From Haloferula luteola (GTDB lineage Bacteria > Verrucomicrobiota > Verrucomicrobiia > Verrucomicrobiales > Akkermansiaceae): a DNA stretch of 64,000 nt. A program made the position numbers and the translations under genes. Location: positions 1-64,000 of the forward strand of contig NZ_JACHFD010000016.1 of NCBI RefSeq assembly GCF_014201715.1, written 5' to 3'. Shown piece by piece: positions 1-8,701 of the stretch. The notes below the pieces were generated by a model that was not told the origin of the DNA, searched no databases, and worked only from the letters and a program-made list of their open reading frames with translations. Position 1 is the first letter of the stretch. The number at the start of each line of letters is the position of its first letter.

Positions 1-41
1 GAACAAAGTCCCCGACTTCGTCTGATAGGGGACCTTTGTCC
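1..41. repeat. imperfect inverted repeat at the window edge
   Basis: The first 41 bases form an imperfect inverted repeat. GAACAAAGTCCCC on the left is nearly the complement of GGGGACCTTTGTCC on the right, with a small GAC-TTC-GTC hairpin between them. It lies just upstream of a transposase remnant. It could be the end of a mobile element, or a terminator hairpin of a gene left of the window. The sequence alone does not decide this. Confidence 0.35.
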
Positions 42-374
42 GTCGCTCCTCGAGCTCCTTATTGTCTGTCCAACTCTTCAGGGGGACGCTCCAAGCTGAA
101 CGGATCGGCGACGGATGCCCGCGCGCCAAACGAGCCCATCTGGTTTGGCGTGAGCAGCGCCGCCGACGAAGGCAATTCCGCTCTCTCCGGCATTGGGGGT
201 TAAAAACCACAGGTGGTGCCGCTTACCTCTGGCCGGATCCCATTGACGAATCCACCGGCCTCGCCGATCTGGAGCTGGTCCTGAAAGAGCTGGTAGAAGG
301 CGACCGGACGTTTGCTGGAAAAGAAGTGCTAGCCCTCGTTCTGATGATGGATCCCCAGTGATCCCTAGAGCGAC

Positions 375-479
375 AAAAATACCAATCCGACCGAAGAGAA
401 AGGCGACGACGCAGGGAAGCAAGTTTGCGGCATCAAGCGTCACCTGGCGGTGGAGACACGGGGCCTGAAGTGGATTCGT
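375..479 (+). pseudogene. IS5-family transposase remnant
   Basis: Reading from 375 in this frame gives KNTNPTEEKGDDAGKQVCG followed by IKRHLAVETRGL. This matches the conserved stretch of IS5-type DDE transposases (NTDTAxxKGYDAGKKVxGxKRHxxVDTxGL), just before the second catalytic region. No long open frame carries it and no start codon, N-terminal part or DDE C-terminal half is visible, so it is a decayed fragment of about 35 codons. The rest of 42-374 shows no gene I can support. Open frames there overlap on both strands and look random. The fragment suggests an old insertion beside the DUF2200 gene. Confidence 0.6.
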
Positions 480-561
480 GGAACGAGGCGATCGAAGTCT
501 CTGGTGCGTTGCCCTTGCCTCGAAGAGTTGCTTTGAAGGGGAGTTTGAAGGAGAAAGGGGA

Positions 562-918
562 ATGGCGGGACACCGGATTGAATCCACACCTTTTGCGAGC
601 GTGTATCCTCTCTACCTTGCGAAGGTGGAGAGGAAGGGGAGGAGCAAGCAAGAGCTGGATGAGATTCTTCGATGGCTCACAGGATGGCAACAGGATGAGT
701 TGGAGGAGGAACTCGCCCAAGGAACTCGATTCGACGATTTTTTTGCCCGAGCGCCCCAATTGAATCCTGCTCGGCAGTGGATTCGAGGAGTGGTCTGCGG
801 AGTCCGAGTGGAAGAAGTGGAGGATCCGCTGATGAGGGAGATTCGCTATCTCGATAAATTGGTCGACGAACTCGCCAAGGGGAAGGCGATGGAAAAGATT
901 TTGCGGAAGGAGGCCTGA
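562..918 (+). CDS. DUF2200 family protein
   Basis: This 118-residue protein matches the DUF2200 family almost end to end. It has an N-terminal [15 protein letters not shown] segment, then [18 protein letters not shown], a middle [19 protein letters not shown] stretch and the C-terminal [20 protein letters not shown]. The start at 562 was chosen because family members begin at MxxHRI and a GGAG/AAGGGG ribosome-binding sequence lies just upstream. A longer frame would start at 478 but adds non-conserved residues. The family is small, cytoplasmic and of unknown function, and is scattered among bacteria in a way that suggests transfer. The IS5 remnant directly upstream fits that view. The identity is certain; the function is not known. 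Confidence 0.92.
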   Translation: MAGHRIESTPFASVYPLYLAKVERKGRSKQELDEILRWLTGWQQDELEEELAQGTRFDDFFARAPQLNPARQWIRGVVCGVRVEEVEDPLMREIRYLDKLVDELAKGKAMEKILRKEA

Positions 919-1113
919 ACCGGGGAGTCCGGAAGGCGAATGAGAAAAATGGGAATGGCCATCAAGGGTTTGCGTCCTTTCAAGAATTCTCTGAGTGCCT
1001 GCGCAACTTCTGGTAAAATGAAGGCTTTAAGGGAGGTGATGAATGCAAGCTCCCCCCTCTCCTCCGATTCTCAGTCGCCACGTTCGGTGAACGGGCCGAC
1101 CCCTTATTCGCAT

Positions 1114-2016
1114 GGGATGACCCGGCGTCATGTGCTGGGCATGTCCCTAGTGACGACCATCTCTGCCGTGGGAGGGGGCCTGGAGAGGGTGGGAGGGAGT
1201 TGCCAACAAGTGGCGCAGGAGACGGCGGGTCCCTTTCCGGCCGACGGAAGCAACTCCAGTGGTGGAGCGATCAAGAATGTGCTTACGGATCCCCGGGTGC
1301 TGCGTCGGGACATTCGCTCGGACTTCGATGGGAAGAACCCTCAGGTGGGAGTGCCCTTCGAGTTGAGCCTGAAGGTTCGCAATCTGGATCGGGACTGCGA
1401 GGCATGGGCGGGATGCTTCGTCTACATCTGGCATTGCACGGCGCAGGGCGCCTACAGCCAATACAGTGGGATGATGGCGGGTGGCGATCATGAGGACCAT
1501 CATTTCCTGCGCGGGGTGCAAGCCACCGATGAAGAAGGCGTGGTACGGTTCCAAACGATTTTCCCAGGTCGCTATGATGGCCGAGCGACCCACATCCACT
1601 TTGAGGTGTATGCACCCGATGCGAAGATCGGCACGGTGGACGGGCTCGATGGCAAGCTTTTGGCGACTTCGCAGTTGGCTTTTCCGGAATCGCTGACGGA
1701 CGGAGAGGAAAGTCCCTACCACGATGTCGATGTTTACGGGAAGAGCCTGACTCGCGTGTTGAGCAATGAAAATGACAATGTCTTCAGCGACGGGACCGAG
1801 ACTGAGATGCTGACCATTGTGGGGGATTCTCAAAAGGGATATCAGGCCAGCATTGAGGTGGCGATCTCCGAAACCCCAGCCGCGCCGTCGGGCCCTCCGG
1901 GTGGGGGCCCACCGTCTGGTGGGAGGAGCGGGCATGGAGGGCCGGGTGGGGTTCCGCCCCGTCCAGCTCAAGGCGAGGGCACTCCGCCTCGTCCCTTGCC
2001 CAGCAAGGAGGATTGA
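1114..2016 (+). CDS. exported intradiol-dioxygenase-like protein
   Basis: The protein has the non-haem Fe(III) site of intradiol ring-cleavage dioxygenases (protocatechuate 3,4-dioxygenase type). Counting from this start, Tyr113 follows IWHCTAQGA, Tyr153 lies in FPGRY, and His159 and His161 form the HIH pair. The N-terminus starts MTRRHVLG and is followed by a hydrophobic stretch, which looks like a Tat signal; this decided the start. An upstream ATG at 1018 or 940 stays possible. A glycine/proline-rich tail of about 45 residues follows the catalytic domain. Exported members of this family are common in environmental bacteria and their substrates are mostly unknown, so catechol cleavage is an inference. 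The gene stands alone, before an SGNH hydrolase gene on the same strand. Confidence 0.82.
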   Translation, partial: GMTRRHVLGMSLVTTISAVGGGLERVGGSCQQVAQETAGPFPADGSNSSGGAIKNVLTDPRVLRRDIRSDFDGKNPQVGVPFELSLKVRNLDRDCEAWAGCFVYIWHCTAQGAYSQYSGMMAGGDHEDHHFLRGVQATDEEGVVRFQTIFPGRYDGRATHIHFEVYAPDAKIGTVDGLDGKLLATSQLAFPESLTDGEESPYHDVDVYGKSLTRVLSNENDNVFSDGTETEMLTIVGDSQKGYQASIEVAISETPAAPSGPPGGGPPSGGRSGHGGPGGVPPRPAQGEGTPPRPLPSKED

Positions 2017-2159
2017 GTGTCCACGCCGGCGATTGGGCGTCTCACCGAGCCCAAAGGCCCGCTGGGCTTGGCGAGCCATCCTCGCTGAGAAGCCGGAACG
2101 TTGCGGTTGGTGCCGGAACTTCCGGCTTGTTGTTGCGCCGCCTTCGCGAAGGTTGGGGC

Positions 2160-3083
2160 ATGGTTCGCAAGTTGATCCTTTCCGCTTTGCTGTTCGGCTC
2201 CGTTTTCGGGATGGCTCCGGCGGCGGAGCGGGTCCTCTTTGTGGGGAATTCGTTCACTTTTGGCGCCGGGTCTCCTGCGAAGTTCTACCGGCCCGAGGGA
2301 GTGGTGGATCTCAATGGAAACCATTGGGGAGGGGTGCCGGCGATGGTGAAAGTGCTTTCGCAGGAGGCCGGGCTGGATTGGGAGGTTTTCCATGAGACGA
2401 TTCCCGGGGCGAATCTTGATCGGCATCTACGGGAGAAGTCGGAGTTGTTGGATCAACGTTGGGATGTGGTGTGTGTGCAGAGTCATAGCTTGCTGGATCG
2501 ACAAAATCCCGGGGACGCTACTTTGCTGATTGGTGTCGCAGGGGGGCTGGTGGATCTGTGGGTGAAGCAGAATCCTGAGGTGGATTTGCGGCTCGTAGCG
2601 ACCTGGTCTCGGGCAGATCAGATCTATCGGGGGGAGGGCCGTTGGAAGGGAACGGCTGTGGGCCAAATGGCGATCGATCTGCGTGCTGGCTGTGAGGCGA
2701 TCGCGGCAGGGAACGACCCTTGGGTGAAGGGAGTCATTCCGGTGGGAGAAGCATGGAATCGTGCCTTTGCGGCGGGCGTGGCGGACGACAATCCTTACGA
2801 CGGGATTTCGTTTGGCGAGGTCGGGCTGTGGGCGTGGGACCACTATCATGCGAGCATCTACGGCAGTTATTTGGAAGCTTTGGTGATGTTCGGAGATGTT
2901 TCTGGTCTCGATGTGAGGTCGTTCGGAGGGGCTGAGACCGTGGCCATGGAAATGGGCTTTCCGGCGGATCTCACGAAAACATTTCAACGCTTGGCGTTTG
3001 AGGAACTTCGCGCTCAAAAGCCGGATCGGGAGTTTTCCGCATTCGAAGGGAAGGCACTGAAGAACGAGGTCAATCCTGAGTAG
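2160..3083 (+). CDS. exported SGNH/DUF4886-like hydrolase
   Basis: This 307-residue protein starts with a signal peptide (MVRKLILSALLFGSVFGMAP, cleavage near AAE). It then shows the SGNH block I as FVGNSFTFG, with Ser31 as the likely nucleophile. Near the C-terminus DHYHAS (Asp227, His230) followed by GSYLEA matches the DxxH block V of DUF4886-type SGNH hydrolases. The fold suggests an esterase or deacetylase acting outside the cytoplasm, perhaps on acetylated glycans; the substrate is inferred. The start at 2160 was chosen because the signal peptide begins there; the frame is open back to 2013 without likely coding sequence. The gene runs 144 bases after the dioxygenase-like gene and converges with the beta-helix gene downstream. 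Confidence 0.8.
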   Translation: MVRKLILSALLFGSVFGMAPAAERVLFVGNSFTFGAGSPAKFYRPEGVVDLNGNHWGGVPAMVKVLSQEAGLDWEVFHETIPGANLDRHLREKSELLDQRWDVVCVQSHSLLDRQNPGDATLLIGVAGGLVDLWVKQNPEVDLRLVATWSRADQIYRGEGRWKGTAVGQMAIDLRAGCEAIAAGNDPWVKGVIPVGEAWNRAFAAGVADDNPYDGISFGEVGLWAWDHYHASIYGSYLEALVMFGDVSGLDVRSFGGAETVAMEMGFPADLTKTFQRLAFEELRAQKPDREFSAFEGKALKNEVNPE

Positions 3084-3191
3084 GAGGATGATTTCGGTGC
3101 CAACTGATCCTTGGAACGGGTCTTGAGGTTGGCCTGTGTGGAGGCTAATCCATTGGCACGTTGAATGGGTCCGGCGGCCTGTGCACGGGAT

Positions 3192-4940
3192 TCAGTCGAC
3201 ATGTCGAAGCCGGAAAAACCGGCGAGGAAATGACCCGGAGGCATCGACGGGTGATCCTCGGAAGATGGTGGGTTGATTGGAGTTGGGATAAGGTCCGAGC
3301 GCGTCGAGTTCGTATCCCCATTCGTAGAACACCGGGCGATCGCTATCGAAATAGATGAGAAAGCGATTTCCGACGATCTCGACCTCGGTGATGCGTAGGG
3401 TTCCAGCAGGGGGTGCCGGTTCGAAGGCCCCGGGGTCGGGTCCGTATCCGAGGACGCGGAGGTTCCCGGAAGCGTCGATGTTTTCCCATTCGTCGTTGAG
3501 AAGGTTGGCTTTCCAAAGGGTGGACAGGGCGGAGGGATAGGTGAGATGGGGATCCCCCGCCGTCAGGGGTTCATATCGCGTCTTCCCCTGCACGGTGGTG
3601 GTTTGCAGCGTTGCCGGGAGCACAAATTCGACGGGATGAAAAGGGTCCGATTGGAAGTAGCCGTGATTAGGCAGGTCTGGGTCCGCGTCTTCGAGGATTT
3701 CCTGGGTGACGTGGTTGGCGATGAATTGAGGGACTCGGTGGTTTCCTGTGAGAAGTCCCACCGAGCCATGAAAGGGCTGGAAACCATTTGCGGCGATGTT
3801 TTCGTAGAAGAGGTTTCCTTGGAAAAGGGTGGGTTGGCCTTGGGAGGAGAGCCCCACTGCCGCGCCAAGCGAGGGTGACTGATGGATGTCTCCCCCCGTG
3901 GTGTTGTAGGCGAAAGTATTGTGGGTGAAGCGGGCGGGCCCGTCGCAGCCGAGGTAGATGGCACCACTATGCACATAGGGGAATCCATGTTGGCCGGAAT
4001 GGTTTCCCCAGAAAAGGGAGTTCACGATTTCGAGATCACAGGATCCTTGGAAATAGACCGCAGCTCCTGCATTCTGGGCGTCATTGCCGCGAAATTGGCA
4101 GCGAGCGAGGGTGGTGCGAGGTGGAGAGCCCTCTGACACGTTTCCACGGATGTAGAGTGCGGCTCCGAAAGTACCAAGATTGTCGTAGAATTCACAATCG
4201 ACCAGCCGCACTGAGGGGGTCTCGAAGTAGCCGGCGGTCCCGCTGCCGTAAGGCTGATTGTCGTTGCCATTGCTACTGAAAAGGCAGCGTTCGAAGATGA
4301 CATCTGAGGGGTCGTTTTCCCCCTGGAGGTAGCAGACGACCATCCCGAGGCTGCTACTGCTATGACCTTCGGCACTATGATTGAGGAAGCGACAATCGCG
4401 GACTTCGAGGGCGCCGCCGGATTTGCAACAGATTGCTCCACCCAAGGGGGTGAGGCTGCCGGTGCCGTCGGGGCAGGCTGCGACGAACCAGATGCCGTCG
4501 AGGATGGTGGTTCCGGGAGCGGGCTCCACAGTGACCAGTCGGTCGGTGTAGAATGAGGCACCGCCATAGGGCTTCCCGTCGGGCAATCCGTCGCCATTGT
4601 TGTCAGGAATGGATCCCGAGTAGTCGCCTGAAAAGACGGTTTTGTGCTGTTCGGAATCGCGTGTTCCGCCGCCGGCAGGATAGCCGCCTTCGAGGAGAAT
4701 TTCGCCGGCAAGGAGGAAGGTTTTTTCAGGGGAGGTTCCGGGGAAATAGGTTCCCTCCGCGATGCGGATGGTGTCTCCGGGTACGGTTTCGAGAAGGGCT
4801 TTTTGAAGGTCGGGAAATGCTTCCTTCCAGGTCTTTCCGTTGGGTGAGGCGATGCGATTCGAGGCATCGACGTGCCAAATCGTGGCCAGAGCGGATGAGA
4901 GGGTGCAGGCGGCGGCGATGGAACGAATGAGAACATGCAT
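3192..4940 (-). CDS. exported right-handed beta-helix protein
   Basis: The 582-residue product begins with a signal peptide (MHVLIRSIAAACTLSSALA). It is followed by the start of a parallel beta-helix: WHVDASN, then FPDLQKAL, GDTIRIAEGTYFP and ILLEGGYP, as in polymorphic outer-membrane and choice-of-anchor proteins. Repeated helix rungs follow, such as VRDCRFLNH, FERCLFSSN, LVDCEFYDN and LARCQFRGN. The last 65 residues are a separate C-terminal module ending RRFFRLRHVD, similar to the ends of several other exported proteins in this window. The protein is probably surface-exposed; a role in adhesion or polysaccharide binding is inference. The start at 4940 is the ATG that opens the signal peptide. 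Confidence 0.85.
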   Translation of the reverse strand: MHVLIRSIAAACTLSSALATIWHVDASNRIASPNGKTWKEAFPDLQKALLETVPGDTIRIAEGTYFPGTSPEKTFLLAGEILLEGGYPAGGGTRDSEQHKTVFSGDYSGSIPDNNGDGLPDGKPYGGASFYTDRLVTVEPAPGTTILDGIWFVAACPDGTGSLTPLGGAICCKSGGALEVRDCRFLNHSAEGHSSSSLGMVVCYLQGENDPSDVIFERCLFSSNGNDNQPYGSGTAGYFETPSVRLVDCEFYDNLGTFGAALYIRGNVSEGSPPRTTLARCQFRGNDAQNAGAAVYFQGSCDLEIVNSLFWGNHSGQHGFPYVHSGAIYLGCDGPARFTHNTFAYNTTGGDIHQSPSLGAAVGLSSQGQPTLFQGNLFYENIAANGFQPFHGSVGLLTGNHRVPQFIANHVTQEILEDADPDLPNHGYFQSDPFHPVEFVLPATLQTTTVQGKTRYEPLTAGDPHLTYPSALSTLWKANLLNDEWENIDASGNLRVLGYGPDPGAFEPAPPAGTLRITEVEIVGNRFLIYFDSDRPVFYEWGYELDALGPYPNSNQPTIFRGSPVDASGSFPRRFFRLRHVD

Positions 4941-5164
4941 GGGCCTAGGTGGGGTGAAGCGCACGGCTCGTGCTGGTTCTGGCATGCCTAGGGCAATTTG
5001 GCTTCGGATTCAAGAAAGGGTCCGAATCCGAGGTGAAACTGCGAAATTTCTCCGACCTCTTTGGCGCCTAGGCAGACTGGCAGTGACCGGCCGTTAGGAC
5101 CTCGATGGAGGAAGGTGGCCGGGTCCGCTCAGTGGGCGGATTTAGGGAACGAGACCCACCGATC

Positions 5165-6724
5165 TCACGGGGCCTCGGGGCGCCATGGGGTTGGGGGCAC
5201 GGATTCGGGGTGGTCGTGAGCCCAGGCCGGCTCAGGAAACCAACGGATCGGCGAGTAGCGCGGATAGGTTTCGAAAATGTCTCCCATGCCAAGCACTCGA
5301 GGATCGGAGGTTTCCTTCAGGTAAGTCTCAAGTTGGTGAGCGAGCTGCGTTCTCAGGGCATCGTGGGCCGGCACTCCGGCGAGGTTGTGAAGGCAGCCAG
5401 GATCCGTGACGATATCGTAAAGTTCTTCGGAGGGGCGGTGATCCACGGCGAGATGGAAGAAGGAGGCGACCCCGGGATCGTCGCGGTGGGCGATGAGTTC
5501 GTCGAGTGACGGCGAGGCGTCGATATCGTGGTAGCCCGCGTGGGCCTCGCTGAGGGGGGATTGGGGGCCGGCGGTGAATGTTTGCCCAGGTCCTGCAGGC
5601 CAGCGTTCGGGTTTGAAATTGCGGATATAGAGATGCGTCGGGGTTCGGAGGCAACGCTGCGGGAAGCCAAGCGAGTGAAAGCGGGATGACGAATGGCGCT
5701 CACGACCTGCGAAAATAACGGAAGGACCGGCGGAGGAGTCGATGCCCTGAAGAAGGGGAAGGAAGCTGTGGCCAGAATGCGGAAGATCGGAGGGGGGATG
5801 CATGCCGGTGGCCTCACAAAGGGTGGCGGTGAGATCGATCTGGCTGACAAGTCGATCGGATTTCCTGCCTGCAGGCGCGTGATCCGGCCATGAGATGGCG
5901 AGGGGCATGTGCAGCCCGAACTCGTTGCAATTGGCTTTGGAGTAGGGGAAGGGCATGCCATTGTCGCTGGTGATGATGATGAGGGTGCGATCGTATTCAC
6001 CCGATGCTCGTAGCAACTCGAGGATCTCGCCGCAGTCCCGGTCGAAGCGCTCGATTTCAAAGGCGTAGTCAAGAAGGTCGCTTCGGATTTCCGGGGTGTC
6101 GGGGAGGAAGGGAGGCACTTCGGCCTGGTCGAGAGTTTTTCCGGATCTGAGTCCACTGCCTTTCTCGTAGCTGCGATGAGGGTCGGAAGAACCGAACCAG
6201 AAAACGAATGGGGCGCCTGCGGGACGTTCTTTGAGGAAGCGGGCAAAGGCCTTGGCATAGGGACGCTGATGACCGCCATAACTGGGGCCGGCGGGGTTCT
6301 GAGTACGGCCGTCGGCCTTCCAGTTCCCGGGTCCCCAGCCTTTTCCCACATAGCCAGCGTGGTAGCCGGACTCTTCCAGGAGATCGACGAAGGTGCGGTA
6401 GCGTTTGCCAAAGGATGAGTCGTGGGTGCCGGCGTGCTCGATTTGCCAGATGTGCCGACCGGTGAGAAAGGCGGCGCGGGAGGGACTGCAACCAGGGGAG
6501 GCGCAGAAGGCCTGAGTGAAAAGCATGCCCTCGGCGGAGATGCGATCAAAGTGGGGAGTCGCCACCATTTTGGAGCCATACGCGGAGGTATGAGGAAACG
6601 ACTGATCGTCGCTGATCATCACCAGAATATTGGGGCGATCCGCAGCTGCCGCGAGTCGAGAAGAACCGAAGGCGATGAGAAGGAAGCAGAGACAGGCAGA
6701 AGGGTGAAAGAGGAGCCTTTTCAT
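5165..6724 (-). CDS. exported sulfatase
   Basis: This 519-residue type I sulfatase has a signal peptide (residues 1-28). The metal-binding NILVMISDDQ stretch follows, and Cys79-Ser-Pro-Ser-Arg83 is the C-x-P-x-R site whose cysteine becomes formylglycine. Further sites are GYVGKGW, the SDNG loop after IIIT, and late GRERHSSSR. It would hydrolyse sulfate esters of polysaccharides or glycans in the periplasm or outside the cell. Maturation needs a formylglycine-generating enzyme, which is not in this window. The start is the ATG of the signal peptide. The gene begins 31 bases after the metallophosphoesterase gene on the same strand, so the two are probably co-transcribed. Confidence 0.92.
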   Translation of the reverse strand: MKRLLFHPSACLCFLLIAFGSSRLAAAADRPNILVMISDDQSFPHTSAYGSKMVATPHFDRISAEGMLFTQAFCASPGCSPSRAAFLTGRHIWQIEHAGTHDSSFGKRYRTFVDLLEESGYHAGYVGKGWGPGNWKADGRTQNPAGPSYGGHQRPYAKAFARFLKERPAGAPFVFWFGSSDPHRSYEKGSGLRSGKTLDQAEVPPFLPDTPEIRSDLLDYAFEIERFDRDCGEILELLRASGEYDRTLIIITSDNGMPFPYSKANCNEFGLHMPLAISWPDHAPAGRKSDRLVSQIDLTATLCEATGMHPPSDLPHSGHSFLPLLQGIDSSAGPSVIFAGRERHSSSRFHSLGFPQRCLRTPTHLYIRNFKPERWPAGPGQTFTAGPQSPLSEAHAGYHDIDASPSLDELIAHRDDPGVASFFHLAVDHRPSEELYDIVTDPGCLHNLAGVPAHDALRTQLAHQLETYLKETSDPRVLGMGDIFETYPRYSPIRWFPEPAWAHDHPESVPPTPWRPEAP

Positions 6725-6755
6725 GGCAAGAATTCGTGGAGTTGCGCAGGGAAGC

Positions 6756-7898
6756 TCATGGTGCCGGGGCGAGGGTGAGGGTGAATTCGTGGGCGGCGTC
6801 GTGCTTCCAGGAGAATGCTTCGGTGGTTTGGGAAGCGGCGAAGAGGGGCGAATAGGTCCGGGCTTTGACGGTTTGGCCATCTGGCTGAAACTCCAGCAGG
6901 CGCAGCCACCCATCTCCGCCGTTGCCATTCCAGCCAGAGATGGCCTGAGGATTGAACATCATCAGGTGGACATCCTGGCCGTCGGCGTTGCGTTCGGTGC
7001 GGGAGACCGACATGGTTTGTGGGTCGCCGGAGTGCCCGCAGATCACGAGGCCGATGTTGTGGGACGGGCGCACGAGGCGTTCCCAGACTTGAACTCCCTG
7101 ATTGGCGGGGGCAACGGCATAGGGGGCCGACTCGATGATGGCACCGGACGTGTCGAGGAAAGAGTGGGTGAGGAGGATGACCCGATGATGTTCAAATCGA
7201 TCGGATGAAATCAATCGGGATGCCCAATCGAGCACTTCATCGCGTGGCGCAAATTCCAATGAGACGATCAGAAGACTGCCCCAATTCGGATCGTGAAACT
7301 GGTAGGCAGCGTTCTCGAGGGAGGCCGTCCCCAAGGCATTGGAAGTGGTGGCAACGAGGGTTTCGTTCCAGAGTGCATTCCGGGCAGGGGTGAAGTACTG
7401 GGAAAACCGTGACTGGCGGTTCTCGGCATTTTCGTAACCGTAGTCATGGTTGCCGGTGGCTAAGATGTAGGGATAGACCGCGTCGAGTCGGCAGAAGGCA
7501 CGAGAGACATTCGCCCATTGCTGTTGGCTGGTTTGATTGCCATTACGGCCTCCTTCGTAGAGAGTGCCACCATGGGTGGTGAGCAGGTCATTTTGCTCTA
7601 CTAAGTCGCCGGTACAAAGGACTGTTTTGACTCTGAGCTGATCCTTCTGGGCGGCCGCCCAAGCGGTCATCAACTCGAAGATGGGCTGATTGAGATCGAA
7701 CTTGGTGTAGCTTTGCGGATCACCGAGGACGATGAGGGAAAACGAGTCGGGGTTCTCAAGACGGGGAGGATCCTCAAGCGCGACATCCGGCGGATGAAAG
7801 TGCCGCTGATCGGTGGGTGGATGGCTCTCCCGGGGAGCCGCGACAAGGGAGCAGGTCAGCAAGGCCGGAAGCAAAAATCGAGACAAGGAATGCAGCAT
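6756..7898 (-). CDS. exported metallophosphoesterase
   Basis: The 380-residue product has a signal peptide followed by the calcineurin-like phosphoesterase motifs in order: VLGDPQ, CTGDLVEQND, ATGNHDYG, LLTHSFLD and VICGHSG. These residues bind the two metals. It therefore probably cleaves phosphomonoesters or phosphodiesters outside the cytoplasm. The start at 7898 opens the signal peptide (MLHSLSRFLLPALLTCSLVAA). The longer frame from 7973 adds unlikely residues. The gene is the first of a two-gene unit with the sulfatase. Its upstream region contains BlaI-type dyads, so the repressor encoded divergently may control it (inference). Confidence 0.88.
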   Translation of the reverse strand: MLHSLSRFLLPALLTCSLVAAPRESHPPTDQRHFHPPDVALEDPPRLENPDSFSLIVLGDPQSYTKFDLNQPIFELMTAWAAAQKDQLRVKTVLCTGDLVEQNDLLTTHGGTLYEGGRNGNQTSQQQWANVSRAFCRLDAVYPYILATGNHDYGYENAENRQSRFSQYFTPARNALWNETLVATTSNALGTASLENAAYQFHDPNWGSLLIVSLEFAPRDEVLDWASRLISSDRFEHHRVILLTHSFLDTSGAIIESAPYAVAPANQGVQVWERLVRPSHNIGLVICGHSGDPQTMSVSRTERNADGQDVHLMMFNPQAISGWNGNGGDGWLRLLEFQPDGQTVKARTYSPLFAASQTTEAFSWKHDAAHEFTLTLAPAP

Positions 7899-8003
7899 GG
7901 GTTGAACGGGAATGACTACGTAAAGTGGCTGAAAATCTATCGGTTGAGAGCGATGGAAAGAAGGAGTTCGCAATGGGTGGTGGGGTGAATCGGTTATTCG
8001 TCG

Positions 8004-8015
8004 CTACAAATGTAG
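8004..8015. promoter_or_regulatory. BlaI-type operator dyad
   Basis: CTACAAATGTAG contains TACA-AA-TGTA, which fits the TACA-NN-TGTA core bound by BlaI/MecI repressors. It lies 106 bases upstream of the metallophosphoesterase start and about 290 upstream of the blaI-like gene. The same 18-base context (dyad followed by TGGACAA) recurs at 8254, which argues against chance. No binding data exist; the assignment rests on the motif and the adjacent regulator gene. Confidence 0.6.
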
Positions 8016-8026
8016 TGGACAAATCA

Positions 8027-8038
8027 TTACGTTTGTAG
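8027..8038. promoter_or_regulatory. second BlaI-type half-conserved dyad
   Basis: TTACGTTTGTAG holds TACG-TT-TGTA, one base off the TACA-NN-TGTA dyad. It is centred 23 bases (about two helix turns) from the dyad at 8004. TGTAGTGG is repeated directly at 8011 and 8034. Paired spacing like this is common for BlaI-family sites. Confidence 0.45.
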
Positions 8039-8253
8039 TGGCGTGTTGGAAGCTAAGGAAATCGGTCCATGCTGGCGCAGAAGTCGCGAGGAGATCATGG
8101 AGGTTCCAAGGCCGAAATGATCAAGAACATCCCTGTTATTGGATGAATCGCTAAAGTGATGAAAACGTACCACCCTATCCTGTTGTCCCGCCTCTCGCGA
8201 GGGAGGGAATCGGCGACCCCATCGCGCTCTGCGCTTCATATTGGGCTTGATCC

Positions 8254-8265
8254 CTACGAATGTAG
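8254..8265. promoter_or_regulatory. BlaI-type operator in front of the repressor gene
   Basis: CTACGAATGTAG is a one-mismatch copy of the dyad at 8004 and is followed by the same TGGACAA sequence. It sits 40 bases upstream of the blaI-like start at 8306, where an autoregulatory operator is expected. I could not place a convincing -35/-10 pair over it. Confidence 0.55.
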
Positions 8266-8305
8266 TGGACAAGCGATTCCGCATGAGATGGACTTTTGTC
8301 CAAGT

Positions 8306-8692
8306 ATGGAGGCACCCAAGATATCCGAATCCGAATGGGCCGTGATGGAAGTGCTGTGGGAGGATTCTCCGCGATCGGCACCCGCGGTGGCGAAGCAATT
8401 GAAAAAGCAGACCGACTGGGCCGAGAATACAGTGCGCACCTTGATCACGCGATTGGTTGAAAAGGGGGCATTGAAGGTGGAAGACGAAAGCCAATCGCCG
8501 AAGCTGTATGGTCCTGCCGTGGCCCGCGAGGAGTGCGTGGAAGCGGAAAGTGAATCCTTCATGGAGAGGATTTTCAAGGGTGCGACCCAACCTTTGTTGG
8601 TGCACTTTGCGAGCCAGGCACGACTGAGCCCAGAAGAGGTCGAGGAGTTGAAGAAGCTCCTCGATGAAGCCACCGACTCGAACCTTTCCTAA
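8306..8692 (+). CDS. BlaI/MecI/CopY-type repressor
   Basis: The product is 128 residues and begins MEAPKISESEWAVMEVLW, the standard opening of BlaI-family winged-helix repressors. AENTVRTLITRLVEKGALK forms the recognition helix region. The C-terminal half is the dimerisation and protease-sensitive part (SFMERIFKGATQPLLVHF, then LSPEEVEELKKLLDE). The start at 8306 matches the family; an in-frame ATG at 8288 is also possible. The next gene encodes an M56 peptidase starting nine bases after the stop. This is the usual repressor-sensor pair, in which the peptidase signals loss of repression. The gene has BlaI-like dyads upstream, so it probably represses itself and perhaps the divergent phosphoesterase-sulfatase unit. 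Confidence 0.9.
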   Translation: MEAPKISESEWAVMEVLWEDSPRSAPAVAKQLKKQTDWAENTVRTLITRLVEKGALKVEDESQSPKLYGPAVAREECVEAESESFMERIFKGATQPLLVHFASQARLSPEEVEELKKLLDEATDSNLS

Positions 8693-8701
8693 TTGACGAT
8701 C

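Noticed and set aside
62-587. Overlapping open frames on both strands at the left edge
   Set aside because: Neither translation resembles a protein family. They overlap the transposase remnant and look random.
1147-2079. 310-residue minus-strand frame
   Set aside because: Antisense to the intradiol-dioxygenase-like gene, whose metal ligands are clear.
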